From: Patescibacteria group bacterium UBA6489
GTDB lineage: Bacteria > Patescibacteriota > Gracilibacteria > BD1-5 > UBA6164
DNA: 35,374 bases
Reading direction: 5' to 3'
NCBI GenBank assembly: GCA_002435385.1
Contig: DJMN01000051.1
Coordinates: forward strand, 1-35,374
Position 1 is the first letter of the stretch; every line of letters begins with the position of its first letter. Both the position numbers and the translations under genes were made by a program. The notes beneath the pieces are model-generated. The model searched no databases, was not told where the DNA came from, and saw only the letters and a list, made by a program, of their open reading frames with translations. Of the stretch, positions 9,993 through 20,919 are shown one piece after another.

Positions 9993-12380
9993 ATGAAATA
10001 CGAAAAAATAATGCTACTATTATCAATAACTGCTTTAACACTAATTGCCTTACTTTATTATTGACCAGAACCAAAAACTAAAGAACAACAACAAGAAACT
10101 ATTACATCCACATGAAATCAAGCCCAAACTAAAACTCAAACTTGAACCTCTATACCAGAAAAAGAACCATTAACAGAAAGAAACTTTTGTAAAATATGAA
10201 AAATTTCAACATACCTATCACCGATAAGAGCAGAAGAATGAATAATGTGTAGTCACTATCTTTTAGAGTGAAACCGCATAAAATACAAACAAAACTCATG
10301 AGACCTTTATGAAGTAGAAAAAGCAGATACAAATACTTTTGATGCCATTGATTGGTATTATGCAAAAGATAAAGACTTCTGATATTACAAATGAGATAAA
10401 ATAGAAGAAAGCGATGGAGAAACATTTAGAGTATTAAGCCTAAATTATTCAAAAGATAAAAATTATGCATTCTACAACTGAAAAAAACTAGAATGAAGTG
10501 ACTGAAAAACATTTGAAGTTATTACAGCTAATTATGCCAAAGATAAAAACAATGCCTATAAAAATGATAAAATATTAAAAGACGTAGATGTTTATACATT
10601 TGAAGTTATAGAAGATGCAGTGGAATATTCAAAAGACGAAAATTCTGTATATTTTGATCTAGTACCAATAAAAGGCTGTGAATCAGAAACATTTAGTCTA
10701 ATATCATATTCATGAGCATTACAAACAAGCTATTACTCAAAAGATAGAAAAGAAATTTTCTACAAAACACAAAAAGTAAAATGAGCAGACTTAGAGACAT
10801 TCAAACATTACCAATGAGACTATGCCAAAGATAAAAATTCTATATTTTTCAGACAAAATAAAATACAATGAGCCAATTTAGAAACATTTAAAATTCTATG
10901 ATATGGTTACTGAGCAGATGACAAGTTTGCCTATAGTTGAAGTAATCTAATAGAATGAAGCAATTGACCATCTTTTGAGGTTATGAATGAAGATTTTCAA
11001 AGAGATCAAAACCATGTATATGCAAATTGACTAAATATAGAAGATAGTGATTGACTCTCTTTTGAAATTTTAAATAAAAACTATGCCAAAGATAAAAACC
11101 AAGTTTATTTTAACAAACAAGTGATAGGCTGAGCAGATGCTGCAACTTTTAAAGTAGATGATGGAAGTTACTTTACTGCAGAAGATAAAAACTTTAAATA
11201 CATTTGAGCAGAAAGAAGAGATAGAAAAAGTGCTATGAGAAATTTTATAGAAGCATATTTCGCAACATCAAATTTTGTAGATCAAGGATTTTTAGGTAAT
11301 CCAGAAAACACCTTTCAATTAAATAATAACAATTGAGACGTAACTATAAAAATCAGGTACCTATCATGAAACAATGATGAAGAAAATCCTTACCTACTAA
11401 TCACATGTACACCAGACTTTGCTAGATGATGCCTTCCAAGATGAGATGCTGTTTTTTGGCAAGATTTAGAATATACATTAAAACAAACATTTGCAGCGAC
11501 TAAACGACTTACAGTTTATTTAAACGATAAACTATTATATGACAATTGAGACTATCAAAGAGAAGACTGAATCGTAAAAATATCAAATGATTGAAGATAT
11601 GCAGAACTAAGCTTTATAAGTGAAGAACTATGACCAAGAGAAGACTGTCTTTTTATCGATATGCAGAAATGAGTTTGTCTATTTAAATCATCAGATAAAT
11701 TTCTTGAAGAAAACGAGAAAGAAGCCGTTGAAAAAAAATACCAAGAAATAAGGGAAAAATACAAAATAGAAAGAGAACTTGATTGAGATAAATGATTTTT
11801 AGTAAATAGTTATTTTCTAAATGATGAAGTATCTGTTATTGCAAAAGAATATCGGCCAGAAGAATATTATGAACAATATTGAGAAAATGTTTCTAAAATA
11901 AATAAAAATACAGACATATTACTTGTACATTCAGATACAAACACAACAATAACAGTCATTTCAAAACCAAATAATTTTGTATGATTATATTGACACAAAC
12001 AAATGATGTGACTTCTTTTACTTGTTGAATCACATCGGGAATGAGAAGATTTCCTTTGAGAATTTGTTATTTCGCAAGATCTTATGGATACTAGATTAGC
12101 TCAGTTATATAACAATATTGGAATGCACTATTATAGTAAAAAGGACTATTATGAAGCACTAAAAAACTTTAAAAAAGCAGTAACAATAAACGATAAATAT
12201 GGACAATGATATTTTAACAAAGCATGTGTACACTCTTTATTGTGACAAAAAAGTGATGCAATACAAGCATTAAAAAAAGCAATAGAAATAGACAGCAAAG
12301 TATTTAAAGAAAAAGCTAAAAATGATACAGACCTTAACAGAATTAGGAAAACTAGTGAATTTATAAATTTAGTTAAATAA
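9993..12380 (+). CDS. Large envelope protein with ten DKNYYFC-type repeats and a C-terminal TPR module
   Basis: 795 residues. An N-terminal anchor (LLLSITALTLIALLYY, about 8-23) and a Thr/Gln-rich linker place it outside the membrane. Residues about 120-400 hold ten copies of a ~28-residue unit of the form YAKDKNxVYYNGxKIExxDxxTFEVL (for example DKNYAFYN, DKNSIFFR, DKNQVYFN, DKNFKYIG); this is the DKNYYFC family motif. A middle domain (about 410-690) includes KSAMRNFIEAYF and ISNDGRYAELSF-like stretches shared with the protein at 13821. The last ~100 residues form a TPR module (YNNIGMHYYSKKDYYEAL to EFINLVK) shared by all three proteins of this cluster. No enzyme motifs are seen; a surface or adhesion role is inference. 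Confidence 0.82.
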
Positions 12381-12393
12381 ATGTTAAATATTT

Positions 12394-13815
12394 ATGAAAA
12401 AGTTTAAAATTATATTATTTATTTGTGTGTTAATTTTAGCAAGTTGTGGGAAGGATATTGAGGAAAAAAAAGAGGTTTTGGATGAAAATAGTAGTTGAGT
12501 AGTTGAAGTTGAGACTTGAGTGGTTGATGAAAGTAAAAATGAAGAAGAAAGTAGCAACACTGAGGTATCTGAGAGTAGAACAAGAGAAGAAGAAAATACC
12601 CTATCAAAAACACCAATTAAGGATTTTGTAGAGACATTTCTATTTGAACAAAATGATAATAATATTTGTTTTTTAGGATGTGATTTTTTTAATTTTAAGG
12701 AAAAAGACAGTGAAATACAAATTGCAAATAAAGATGGATATTTGAATATTATTTTTAAAGACACTCATTCTTTTTGACCAAGTCCTTTTTGGCAATTTAC
12801 AGAATGACATAATACTATGTTCTATCTTCCTAGAAAAGAAGAAAAAATTTTAAAAAAATTAGAAAAAGAACTTTCAGAAAAATTTAATATAAAATGAATA
12901 ACTTTTTCTGTTTGGAATAATATGACACAAAAATATGTAAAAGTATATGAAAATCATAAATATATATTTGAAACTGTAATACTAGGCTTGTCAGAAGACT
13001 GAAAACATGCAGAAATATCATTAGACTATTGATTTGATATATCTGATTTTGGTTATATTTATGACATGCAAAAGTGAGAAAGAATAGGGGAAAGCATATC
13101 TTATAATAATAAAACTTATACATGTACAACATGCTATGATTGTGTAAATATTCCTGACTACAACAATGAAATATGTAAAAAAGATAATCAAGAACAAAAA
13201 GAAAAGTTAAAAATAAGAAAAATAGAAACTCCAGAAAAATCATTTTTTAATCAAACAGTCAAAATAACAGATGATATAGAAATCTATACCAAAAAAACAG
13301 GAGTTGTAGAAAGTGATTATATAAATAGAATAAATATAAATTTAAAACATATAGTTACAAAAAAAGAAGTTACATTGATGGTAATAGATGAACCAAAATG
13401 TACATTAGAAGCTTTTTGATTTTACTGACATCCAGATATGCAATGACTTATCTTTATATATGTTGATAAAGGATGTTATTGGTCATATGCTAACACCAAA
13501 ATATTAGGGAAAAACCTCCTAGACTCCAAACTATCAATTCTCTACAACAATGTAGCAATGCACTACTACAATAAAAAAGAATACACCAAAGCACTAGAAT
13601 ACTTTCAAAAATCTATAGAAATAAATAACAAATACTGACAAGCATACTATAACAAAGCCTGTACCTACAGTCTCCTATGACAGAAAACAGAAGCAATCCA
13701 AACATTAAAACAAGCACTAGAAATAGACAACAAAACATTTAAAGAAAAAGCTAAAAAAGACAGTGATTTTGATAGCATTAAAAATGAAGAAGAGTTTATA
13801 AATTTAGTTAAATAA
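12394..13815 (+). CDS. Lipoprotein with C-terminal TPR module
   Basis: 473 residues. A lipoprotein signal (KKFKIILFICVLILASCG, Cys at 18) is followed by an acidic, Ser/Glu-rich linker with EVETGVVDE, which recurs in the next gene. The middle (about 75-370) has no DKN repeats and no recognised domain; a CTTCYDC cluster is near residue 250. A short FYGHPDMQG block precedes the terminal TPR module (YNNVAMHYYNKKEYTKAL onward), as in its neighbours. The final 302 bases are about 97% identical to the end of the next gene, and this part changes abruptly to C-rich codons. It starts 13 bases after the previous stop. Function unknown; likely on the outer face of the membrane. Confidence 0.8.
13514..13815 (+). 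repeat. 302-bp near-identical repeat, copy 1 (TPR module)
   Basis: Aligns without gaps to 16009-16310 at constant offset 2495 with about ten mismatches (about 97% identity). It covers the TPR module and the stop codon. The upstream gene parts are far more diverged. Confidence 0.9.
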
Positions 13816-13820
13816 TAATT

Positions 13821-16310
13821 ATGAAAAATATAAAAATAATATTATTAATATGTGTTTTATTTTTGAGTTCATGTTGAAAAAATGATGAAATTGTAGTAGA
13901 AAAAAATATTGAAAATAATACTTGAATTATTGAAGTTGAAACTTGAGTAGTTGATGAGCTAGGTAACAAAGAAATAATAAAAAAAAGAGAATTCTGTAAG
14001 ATTTGAGATACTGAAACTCACTTAACTTCAATAGAGGGAGAATGTAGTAATTATTTTATTGAAGACAATGCTATTAAATATAAACAATGTTGTGATGATT
14101 CTTCTAAAATTTATGATGTTGATTTTGATAGCTTTGTTCCAATAAATAAAGAATATGGAAAAGATAAAAATTCTTGATATTACAATTGATATAAAATAAG
14201 AGAAAGTGATTGAAAAACTTTTAATGTATTAAACAAAAATTATTCTTATGATAAAAATTATGCTTTTTATAATCATAGAAAATTAGAATGAAGTGACTGA
14301 AAAACATTTGAAGCTTTAAATGATTATTATGCAAAAGATAAAAATCAAGTTTATAGGTACAACAACATTTTAAAGAATATTGATGTAAAAACATTTGAAT
14401 ATATTGGAAATAATTTTATTTATAATTATACAAAAGATAAAAACTTTGTTTATTACAACGATGAAAAAATAGAAAAAAGTGATTCTAAAACATTTGAGGT
14501 TTTTGATGAAAACAGAGCTTTTTCAAAAGATAAAAACTTTGTGTATTTTGAAGGTAAAATTATTCCAGAAAGTAACTCTGAAACATTTAAAATATTATCA
14601 TACCCTGATGAGTCAGGATATAGTCATTTTTGAAAAGATAAAAATTTTGCATATTATGAGAATCAAAAAATAGAAGATATTGATATAGAAACATTTAAAG
14701 TTTATGATTATTTATATGCCATAGATAAAAATTCTCTATTTTTTAAATCATTCAAATTAGATAGTAATACTGATATAGATACATTTAAAATATTAGGCAA
14801 AGGTTTTTCTATAGATAAAAATTTTGCTTACAACTGAAATAAATTGATAGAATATAGTAATGGACCTTCATTTGAAATTATTGATAAATATTATCAGAAA
14901 GATAAAAATTTTGTTTATTTACTTGGTAAAAAAATTAAAAATAGTCATTGACCTTCATTTGAAATATTAAATGAAAATTATGCAAAAGATAACAATCAAG
15001 TTTATTTTAATAGAGAAATAATACAATGAGCAGACTCTAAAAGTTTTAAAGTAAATAAAGATAATTATTTTACCGCAGAAGATAAAAATTTTAAATACAT
15101 TTGACTAGAAAAAAGAGATAAAAAAAGTGCTGTAAAAAATTATATAGAAGCTTATTTTTCTACTAATTATTATAGTCATACCTTGCTTCAGTTAAAAGAT
15201 AAATTTCAAATAAACAATAAAGATTGAGAGTTGGTTTTAAATATTAAATTTTCTCCTGATGATGATACGACTGTAAGTCATTGGTATTATGAAAATGAAA
15301 TGTTAACTTGTGGAAGTTCTTTTAATAAAAATTGTCTACCTCGTGGTGATGAAATTTATTGGAGAGAGCTAGAAATAGAATTGAAAAAGAATTTCTCAGC
15401 AGTGAAAAAGCTTACTATAAATATTAATGGTAGGATGGTATATAAAGATGAAAAATATTATATGGAAGATGGTATTTTATGAATATCTAGTGATTGAAGA
15501 TATGCAGAGACAAATTTTCCTTATTATTGAGGATGACCTTGGATAAGTTGTTTTTTTGTTGATATGAAAACATGAGAATGTTTATTTGAGTCATCATATT
15601 ACCTTTATGAAGAAAAAGGTAAAGAATTTGTAGAAAAAAAATATGATGAAATAAGAGGAAAATATAAATTAAAAAAGGACTTTGATAAAGGAGGAGGATT
15701 TTTTCTTGAAAAATATAACATTAGAAATGATGTAGAAATTATATGAAGAGAATATTGGTCTAAAGAGCTTTTAGAAGAATTAAAAGGATATTGAATTACT
15801 CCTACAGAGGAAGATTTGATAGATTATCCTAAAACTACTGATATTGTACTAAAACATCCAGAAACTGGTGTTCAAGTAACCATTGAAGAAGGAATATGAA
15901 GTAATTTTGGTTGATTTTATTGACATAATCAAATGCAGGGGATAATCTCATTAACTTGGGCATATCGGGAAGGAGATCAGATATTTTCTCATAGTATAAT
16001 CCCTCAAGACCTCCTAGACTCCAAACTATCAATTCTCTACAACAATGTAGCAATGCACTACTACAATAAAAAAGAATACACCAAAGCACTAGAATACTTT
16101 CAAAAATCTATAGAAATAAACGACAAATACTGACAAGCATATTACAACAAATCCTGTACCTACAGTCTTCTATGACAGAAAACAGAAGCAATCCAAACAT
16201 TAAAACAAGCACTAGAAATAGACAACAAAACATTTAAAGAAAAAGCTAAAAAAGACAGTGATTTTGATAGTATTAGAAATGAAGAAGACTATATAAATTT
16301 AGTTAAATAA
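13821..16310 (+). CDS. Lipoprotein with eleven DKNYYFC-type repeats and C-terminal TPR module
   Basis: 829 residues, paralogue of the protein at 9993 but with a true lipobox (LLLICVLFLSSCG, Cys near 18). Eleven DKN units lie at about 110-420 (DKNYAFYN, DKNQVYRY, DKNFVYYN, DKNFAYYE, DKNSLFFK, DKNFKYIG and others) with intervening TFEVL/TFKIL strands, probably a beta-rich repeat fold. Then follow KSAVKNYIEAYF and a middle domain with ISSDGRYAETNF, a GFYGHNQMQG block, and the shared TPR module with EIDNKTFKEKAKKDSD. It starts 5 bases after the previous gene. The 3' 302 bases are nearly identical to those of the preceding gene, pointing to recent gene conversion or module exchange. Confidence 0.82.
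16009..16310 (+). repeat. 302-bp near-identical repeat, copy 2 (TPR module)
   Basis: Second copy of 13514-13815. The left boundary falls at ACCTCCTAGACTCC, where similarity drops sharply upstream; the right boundary is the stop codon. Confidence 0.9.
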
Positions 16311-16348
16311 ATTTTTTATTAATATTTTATTTTTTTAAAACATATTTT

Positions 16349-17311
16349 ATGAAACACATAAAAATTTTACTAATAACAGCACTTTTTATATTAGCATCTT
16401 GCTGACAAAATAGTGATGAAACTAAAACTAAAATAGAAGAAAACAATAGCACCTGAACAGTTAAAAATCAGGAGGAAAATTTAGAATCACAACAAGTTAT
16501 AAAAGTTTTAGAACCAACTATTACTAAAACATGAGCAGTTATTTCTTCCGACGATGGAAAATTTATAGTTAGAATACCAGCGGAAGCTTTTGAAGACTTG
16601 TCTAAACTATCAGTACAAGAAATTATAGACATTTCAAGAGAGTGATCACATCCAACTTATAAGCTTGTTTCAAGTTGAGAAAAGAAGTTAATAATTCCTT
16701 TTCAAATTATTATGAATTATAATTATGAATCTGAAGTAAAAGAAATTTTTGAAAAATTTAACAAAGAAGAATGAACAAATTATACAGAAGACAATATAAC
16801 AATATTAAGAAATGGAATAGATGCTCCAATTTTTAGAGATCAGAGTTTAGATAAATTAAGTTATTTTGGGATAGAATTTGATTGAGAATATCAATTCTGA
16901 TTATCAGATGCACCTACTGTATTGAGTGATTATATATCAAAATTAGACATTAGTGGTATTTATACTATTTTTCCTATAGATTATGATGTTTCTTCTATTT
17001 TTAAAACTACAGAAAGATATAATCCAAGCAAATTTGAAGCCTGAGAAACAATGAATATAATACAATGATATCTAAATAAAAACAACAGAAAAGATATTCT
17101 AGACTCTTATGATAAATATAAAATTCAACTATTCTGATGAATAAACGAAAAATGAGAAAAAATAATTTTTGCAAATTACTTTTGTAGTGAGTTTGAAGAT
17201 TGGAGAACTAGATTAATAGAGGTTGAAGACTGATGAAGTTGTTTCTTCAACTTAAAAGTAAACTTAGACACTCAAGAAGTTTATGATTTTTATGTTAACT
17301 GAAATGCTTAG
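16349..17311 (+). CDS. Lipoprotein of unknown function
   Basis: 320 residues. Lipoprotein signal KHIKILLITALFILASCG with Cys at 18, then an acidic Asn/Thr/Glu linker (20-60). The mature part contains VISSDDGKFIVRIPAEAFEDL, a region of short strands, and a C-terminal segment with NYFCSEFEDW and SCFFNLKVNLD that may form a disulfide. I recognise no catalytic motif. The signal sequence resembles those of the two upstream lipoproteins, but it has neither DKN nor TPR repeats. It lies 38 bases after the previous stop and 3 bases before the membrane protein at 17315, so it may be co-transcribed with both. Confidence 0.75.
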
Positions 17312-17314
17312 AAT

Positions 17315-17872
17315 ATGCTAAATGAAATAATAACATATTTACAAGGCTCTTATAAAGCTAATCCAACAGCACAAATTTGGTGACGGATTGCAATTTTTCC
17401 ATTAATAATAGCTTTTACAACGAAAAGCGATTACAAAGTAAAACTAATATTCACTCTTTGAGGATGGATTTGGGTAGTACACTTTTTCCTACTTGAAGCA
17501 TATGCTGCTATGATAACTATTGTTTTAGCAACTATAAGAGTCGCAGTATCAATAAAATATAGCTGAAACCAAAAAATAATGTATTTTTTTATGGTACTAT
17601 TCTTGATTGCCAGTTTTTTTACATATCAAAATATATTTTCAATTTTACCAATTACAGCCTGATTGATAGCAACCTATGCATATTTTAAACAATCATGAAT
17701 AAGAATGAGAGCATCATTCTTAATTTGTTCATGGTTATGGCTCGTTCATAATATATTTAATCACAGTATCTGATGAATTATGACAGAATTACTTATAGAA
17801 ATAACCTTGATTATAACAATAATTAGACTATATTTTGATAGTGAAAAAGGAAGAATAAAAATTATAAAATAA
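17315..17872 (+). CDS. YgjV-like inner-membrane protein
   Basis: 185 residues, nearly all hydrophobic, with about six predicted membrane segments. The C-terminal part FLICSWLWLVHNIFNHSIGG followed by a helix ending IIRLYFD matches the WLxHN signature of the YgjV (Imp-YgjV) family as I remember it. The earlier FLLEAYAAMITIVLATIRVAVSIKY also fits the family's second and third helices. The function of YgjV proteins is not well established. Spaced 3 bases from the genes on both sides, so it is part of the 16349-19099 transcript. The short cytoplasmic tail is Lys/Arg-rich, consistent with positive-inside topology. Confidence 0.7.
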
Positions 17873-17875
17873 AAT

Positions 17876-19099
17876 ATGCAAAAAATAAAAATTTGAGTAG
17901 ATGAAGCTTGAAGATGACCATGGCTTTGACCTGTTGTAGCCTGTAGTCTTTGTTTTAATGATAAAAAAAATATAGATAAAAAAATACTAGGAGAACTAAA
18001 TGATAGTAAAAAATTAACAGAAAAAAAGAGAGAAAGGCTTTTTGAAAAACTTATAGAATTATCTTTATGAGAAAATCCAAAAGTATATTTTTGAGTTTGA
18101 GTAGTAGACAACTTTTTAATTGACCAAATAAACATAAGACAAGCAAACAGAGAGGCAATGAGGAGATCACTAGTAGAAATTTTAAGGAAAATACCTCCCC
18201 TTAATCCCCTCTTTGCCAAGGAGGGGAAAACGAGCAAGATGAATAGGGGTGGTGTAGAAGTAGTAATTGATTGAAGAGATAATTATGAATTTGAAGAATT
18301 AGAAAAGAAACCAATCTATATAGTTTGATGAGATGCAAAAGTTTTAGAAATAAGTGCAGCATCTATTATAGCAAAAGTATTTAGAGATAGACTTATAAAC
18401 ACATATAGTTTGTTATACCCAGATTTTGCTTTAGAAAAACATAAATGATACGGTACACAAAAACATAGAGAATATTTAACCAATAAATCAAAAATCACAG
18501 GAATTCATAGAACTTCATACAAGCCAGTAAAAAAAATACTAGAAGAAAAACCAAAACTTTTGTTACATGTATGTTGTGGACCAGATGTAACAATTCCTAT
18601 TATAGATCTAAAACAAGATTATGACTTACTTTGTTTTTGGTATGATCCAAATATTCAGCCTAAAAAAGAATATAACAAAAGATTAAAAGCATTTAAAAAA
18701 GTTTGTGAAATAGAAAAAATAGATTATGAAATCTGAGAATATGATGATAAGAGATTTTTTGAAAAGGTTAAATGACTTGAGAAAGAACCAGAAAGAGGGA
18801 AAAGATGTACAGTTTGTTATGATATGAGGCTCAAAAAAACTTTTGAATTAGCTCAAAAGTTTTGAATAAAATATTGGACAACAACGCTAAGTATATCTCC
18901 TCACAAAAGTCTAAAAAAGATTTTTGAAATTTGAGAGAAATATTCTAATTTATCAGACTTAGAGAAAGGTGAAATAATTCCAGAATTTTTAAAAATAGAT
19001 TTCAAGAAAAATGATGGATTTCAGAGAAGTATAGAATATTGTAAAGAAAAATGAATTTATAGACAAAATTATTGTGGTTGTGTTTTTAGTAAGAGATAA
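17876..19099 (+). CDS. Fusion of ribonuclease HII (N-terminal) and QueH epoxyqueuosine reductase (C-terminal)
   Basis: 407 residues in one frame. Residues 1-215 are RNase HII, which cuts RNA in RNA-DNA hybrids: GVDEAGRGP (D9, E10), DSKKLTEKKRE, GGDAKVLEISAASIIAKVFRD and HKGYGTQKHREYL. Residues about 228-407 are QueH (DUF208), the last step of queuosine synthesis in tRNA: LLLHVCCGPDVT (C233, C234), PNIQPKKEY, GKRCTVCYDMRL (C311, C314), TTLSISPHKS and a terminal NYCGCVFS (C400, C402). The usual catalytic and iron-sulfur cysteines are present. The linker is short and contains KILEEKPK. An in-frame ~60-base insert with inverted repeats lies in the RNase HII part (18192-18252). The gene abuts the convergent gene at 19100 with no bases between stops. 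Confidence 0.93.
18192..18252. repeat. In-frame palindromic insertion element within the RNase HII part
   Basis: CCTCCCC (18194-18200), TTAAT, CCCCTC (18206-18211), nine bases, then GAGGGG (18221-18226) and a purine-rich tail. It is far more GC-rich than its surroundings. It encodes about 20 residues (PPLNPLFAKEGK onward) that interrupt RNase HII between the helix ending EILRKI and the strand EVVIDG. The base pattern resembles dispersed palindromic repeats found in many bacterial genomes. Confidence 0.65.
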
Positions 19100-20002
19100 C
19101 TAATCTTTTATCAATTTCAATATTATTTTAGCTTTTTCTTCACTATAATTTCCATTCACATAATCATTTATCCTCAAATCATCTCAATTTCTTTCAATTT
19201 CTATACCTTTGCTACTAATCAGAGAATCAACCTTCTCTAGATTTTTGATATCTCACCGTATATCAAAAGAATTACCATCTTTTAAAATCAAATTATAAGA
19301 AAAATCAAATTTTAATCTACCATCATCTTTATAGGCTCTAGCTCCTACAATAGCCTTTTCTATATCTTCCCAATTATACTTTTTTACATCAGAACTAGTA
19401 TAAGAATTGACATTTAATCCCTCAGAATCTATATAATAATAGTTTCCCAAGGAAAGAACGACCAAAGGATAAACAACCAATAAAAATACTATTAAAATTC
19501 TAAAAGAAAGAACCATATCTTTTGCTTTCTTCTCTTTATCTTCAATCTCTCTAATACCAGTTTTTATTGCACGATTTTTGGTGACAAAAATATTAAATCT
19601 AACGGATTTATAACCAACAAAATTTAAAAATATATTATTCAACATTCATCATGCAAAAAGACCAATAAAGCAAATAATTGCCATATTGAATTCAGGAACA
19701 TTATATAATATAGAACTTGAATCTATATAATAATTTTCTTGAACATAATAAAAAAGTGATAGCCCTCAAAATATAGAACCAACCAAACAGAACATTATTG
19801 ATGAAATTATTATTCAAGTGAAAAGAAATTTTTCTCCTTTTGAAAATTCCGATTTTAAAATTTCCTCATATTCACTATCAGAATATTTTTGATCGAATCT
19901 TAGTTTAGAATTTCTCCAGTTGAAATAAGGAACAAGAAATTTCCATATCAGAGACAAAAGTATTCAAGACACTAACCATCAAATGAAAGAGGCAAGTCAC
20001 AT
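19100..20002 (-). CDS. Multi-pass membrane protein of unknown function
   Basis: 300 residues with about four membrane helices: SFIGWLVSGILLSLIW (about 5-22), IIISSIMFCLVGSIFGGLSL (about 68-90), MAIICFIGLFAGGM (about 112-127) and ILIVFLLVVYPLVVL (about 170-185). A charged loop (RNSKLRFDQKYSDSEYEE) and a basic loop lie between them; the C-terminal ~110 residues are soluble, with WEDIEKAIVGARAY and FDFSYNLILKDGNSF as likely strands. I recognise no family. The start at 20002 follows an in-frame stop closely and sits 4 bases after the peptidase gene's stop, so the two are co-transcribed. Its stop abuts the convergent rnhB-queH stop. Confidence 0.75.
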
Positions 20003-20006
20003 ATTA

Positions 20007-20684
20007 TTATTTTGAATGATTAATAACTAATCTATCCTCATTATTTTTATTTTTTCCCTTATTTACTAGAACTCTATATGCATAAACTTTTCAATGTTCA
20101 TCTAGAGGAATTAAGCTCTTGCTAGACTCTAAAGGATCAGCCACAAGAAATTCTCAGTTTTTTGCTCAAGTTACTAAAACCCAATGAAAAGCTCCCTTTT
20201 TATGATATTTTACCTTTACCATTGGTAATAGTCATTCTTCTAAAGCATCTTCAATTGTACTACTACTAAATATTCTTTTATACTCATAATCAACCTCTGG
20301 GATAACAGAATGTATTTTATACCAAATTATCTCTCAGTTTTCATCATATACATTGTTTTTACTAAAAACACTATTCAGTTCTTTAGGAGTTGTATTGTAA
20401 CCTAAATCACATAAAGAAGTAGCGATGACAGATAATAAACAACCATATCCTCATAAACTTAATTTTGTTTTTCATATTTTTTCTTCGCTCCATTCTGGAT
20501 TATCTTGTCTATAGAAATCAACTTGTTTGGGAACTATTGTTTTTGAAGGCTCTACTATTATTCAATAGTTTTTGATAGAAGTAATTTTTATAAAATATGT
20601 TCACACAATAGTGATTATTAAAAGACTTATTAATCATGTTGTCTTTAAAATTTGTCTTAGTTTTTGAGGTCCAATAACTATCAT
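20007..20684 (-). CDS. Membrane-anchored C39-like cysteine peptidase
   Basis: 225 residues. One membrane segment (about 18-35, LISLLIITIVGTYFI) then a papain-like C39_2 domain: GGYGCLLSVIATSL with catalytic C82, AFHWVLVTG with H167, and VADPLE providing the Asp partner. The Gln before the Cys seen in classical C39 enzymes is not obvious, but the Cys-His-Asp order and spacing fit. C39 peptidases cut double-glycine leader peptides or, as stand-alone enzymes, other envelope proteins; no ABC transporter is fused here. The next gene encodes a membrane protein 4 bases downstream, which may be a partner. The upstream 20685-20919 is an A/T-rich divergent promoter region. Confidence 0.75.
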
Positions 20685-20919
20685 AACAATTAACTGAAAA
20701 TAATAAAAAATTAATAACTGAAAAATTATTAATTCATAGTATTTTACTTATTTTTTTTATTATTCCAAGTTTTAAGAGGGATTTTATAGATTTTTCCACA
20801 TATTTTATTTCTAACTCTTGTAAAATTTTCTTTATTAAACTTAAAATTATAAAAAATTACTAGAAATAAAAAAAAATATTTATATCATAAATAATATATT
20901 AAAAATAATTAACTTTTAA
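20685..20919. other. Divergent intergenic region (promoters not resolved)
   Basis: 235 A/T-rich bases between the start of the C39 peptidase (minus) and the start at 20920 (plus). It must hold both promoters. A loose inverted repeat ATTAATAAC...ATTATTAAT lies near 20710-20740. No tRNA or other RNA gene seen. Confidence 0.4.

Noticed and set aside
10360..11200. Regularly spaced AAAGATAAAAA motifs resembling a CRISPR array.
   Set aside because: They are in-frame codons for the DKN protein repeat; the units vary and there are no constant direct repeats with unique spacers.
12384..12764. Ser-rich open frame on the minus strand.
   Set aside because: Antisense shadow of the acidic linker of the lipoprotein at 12394.
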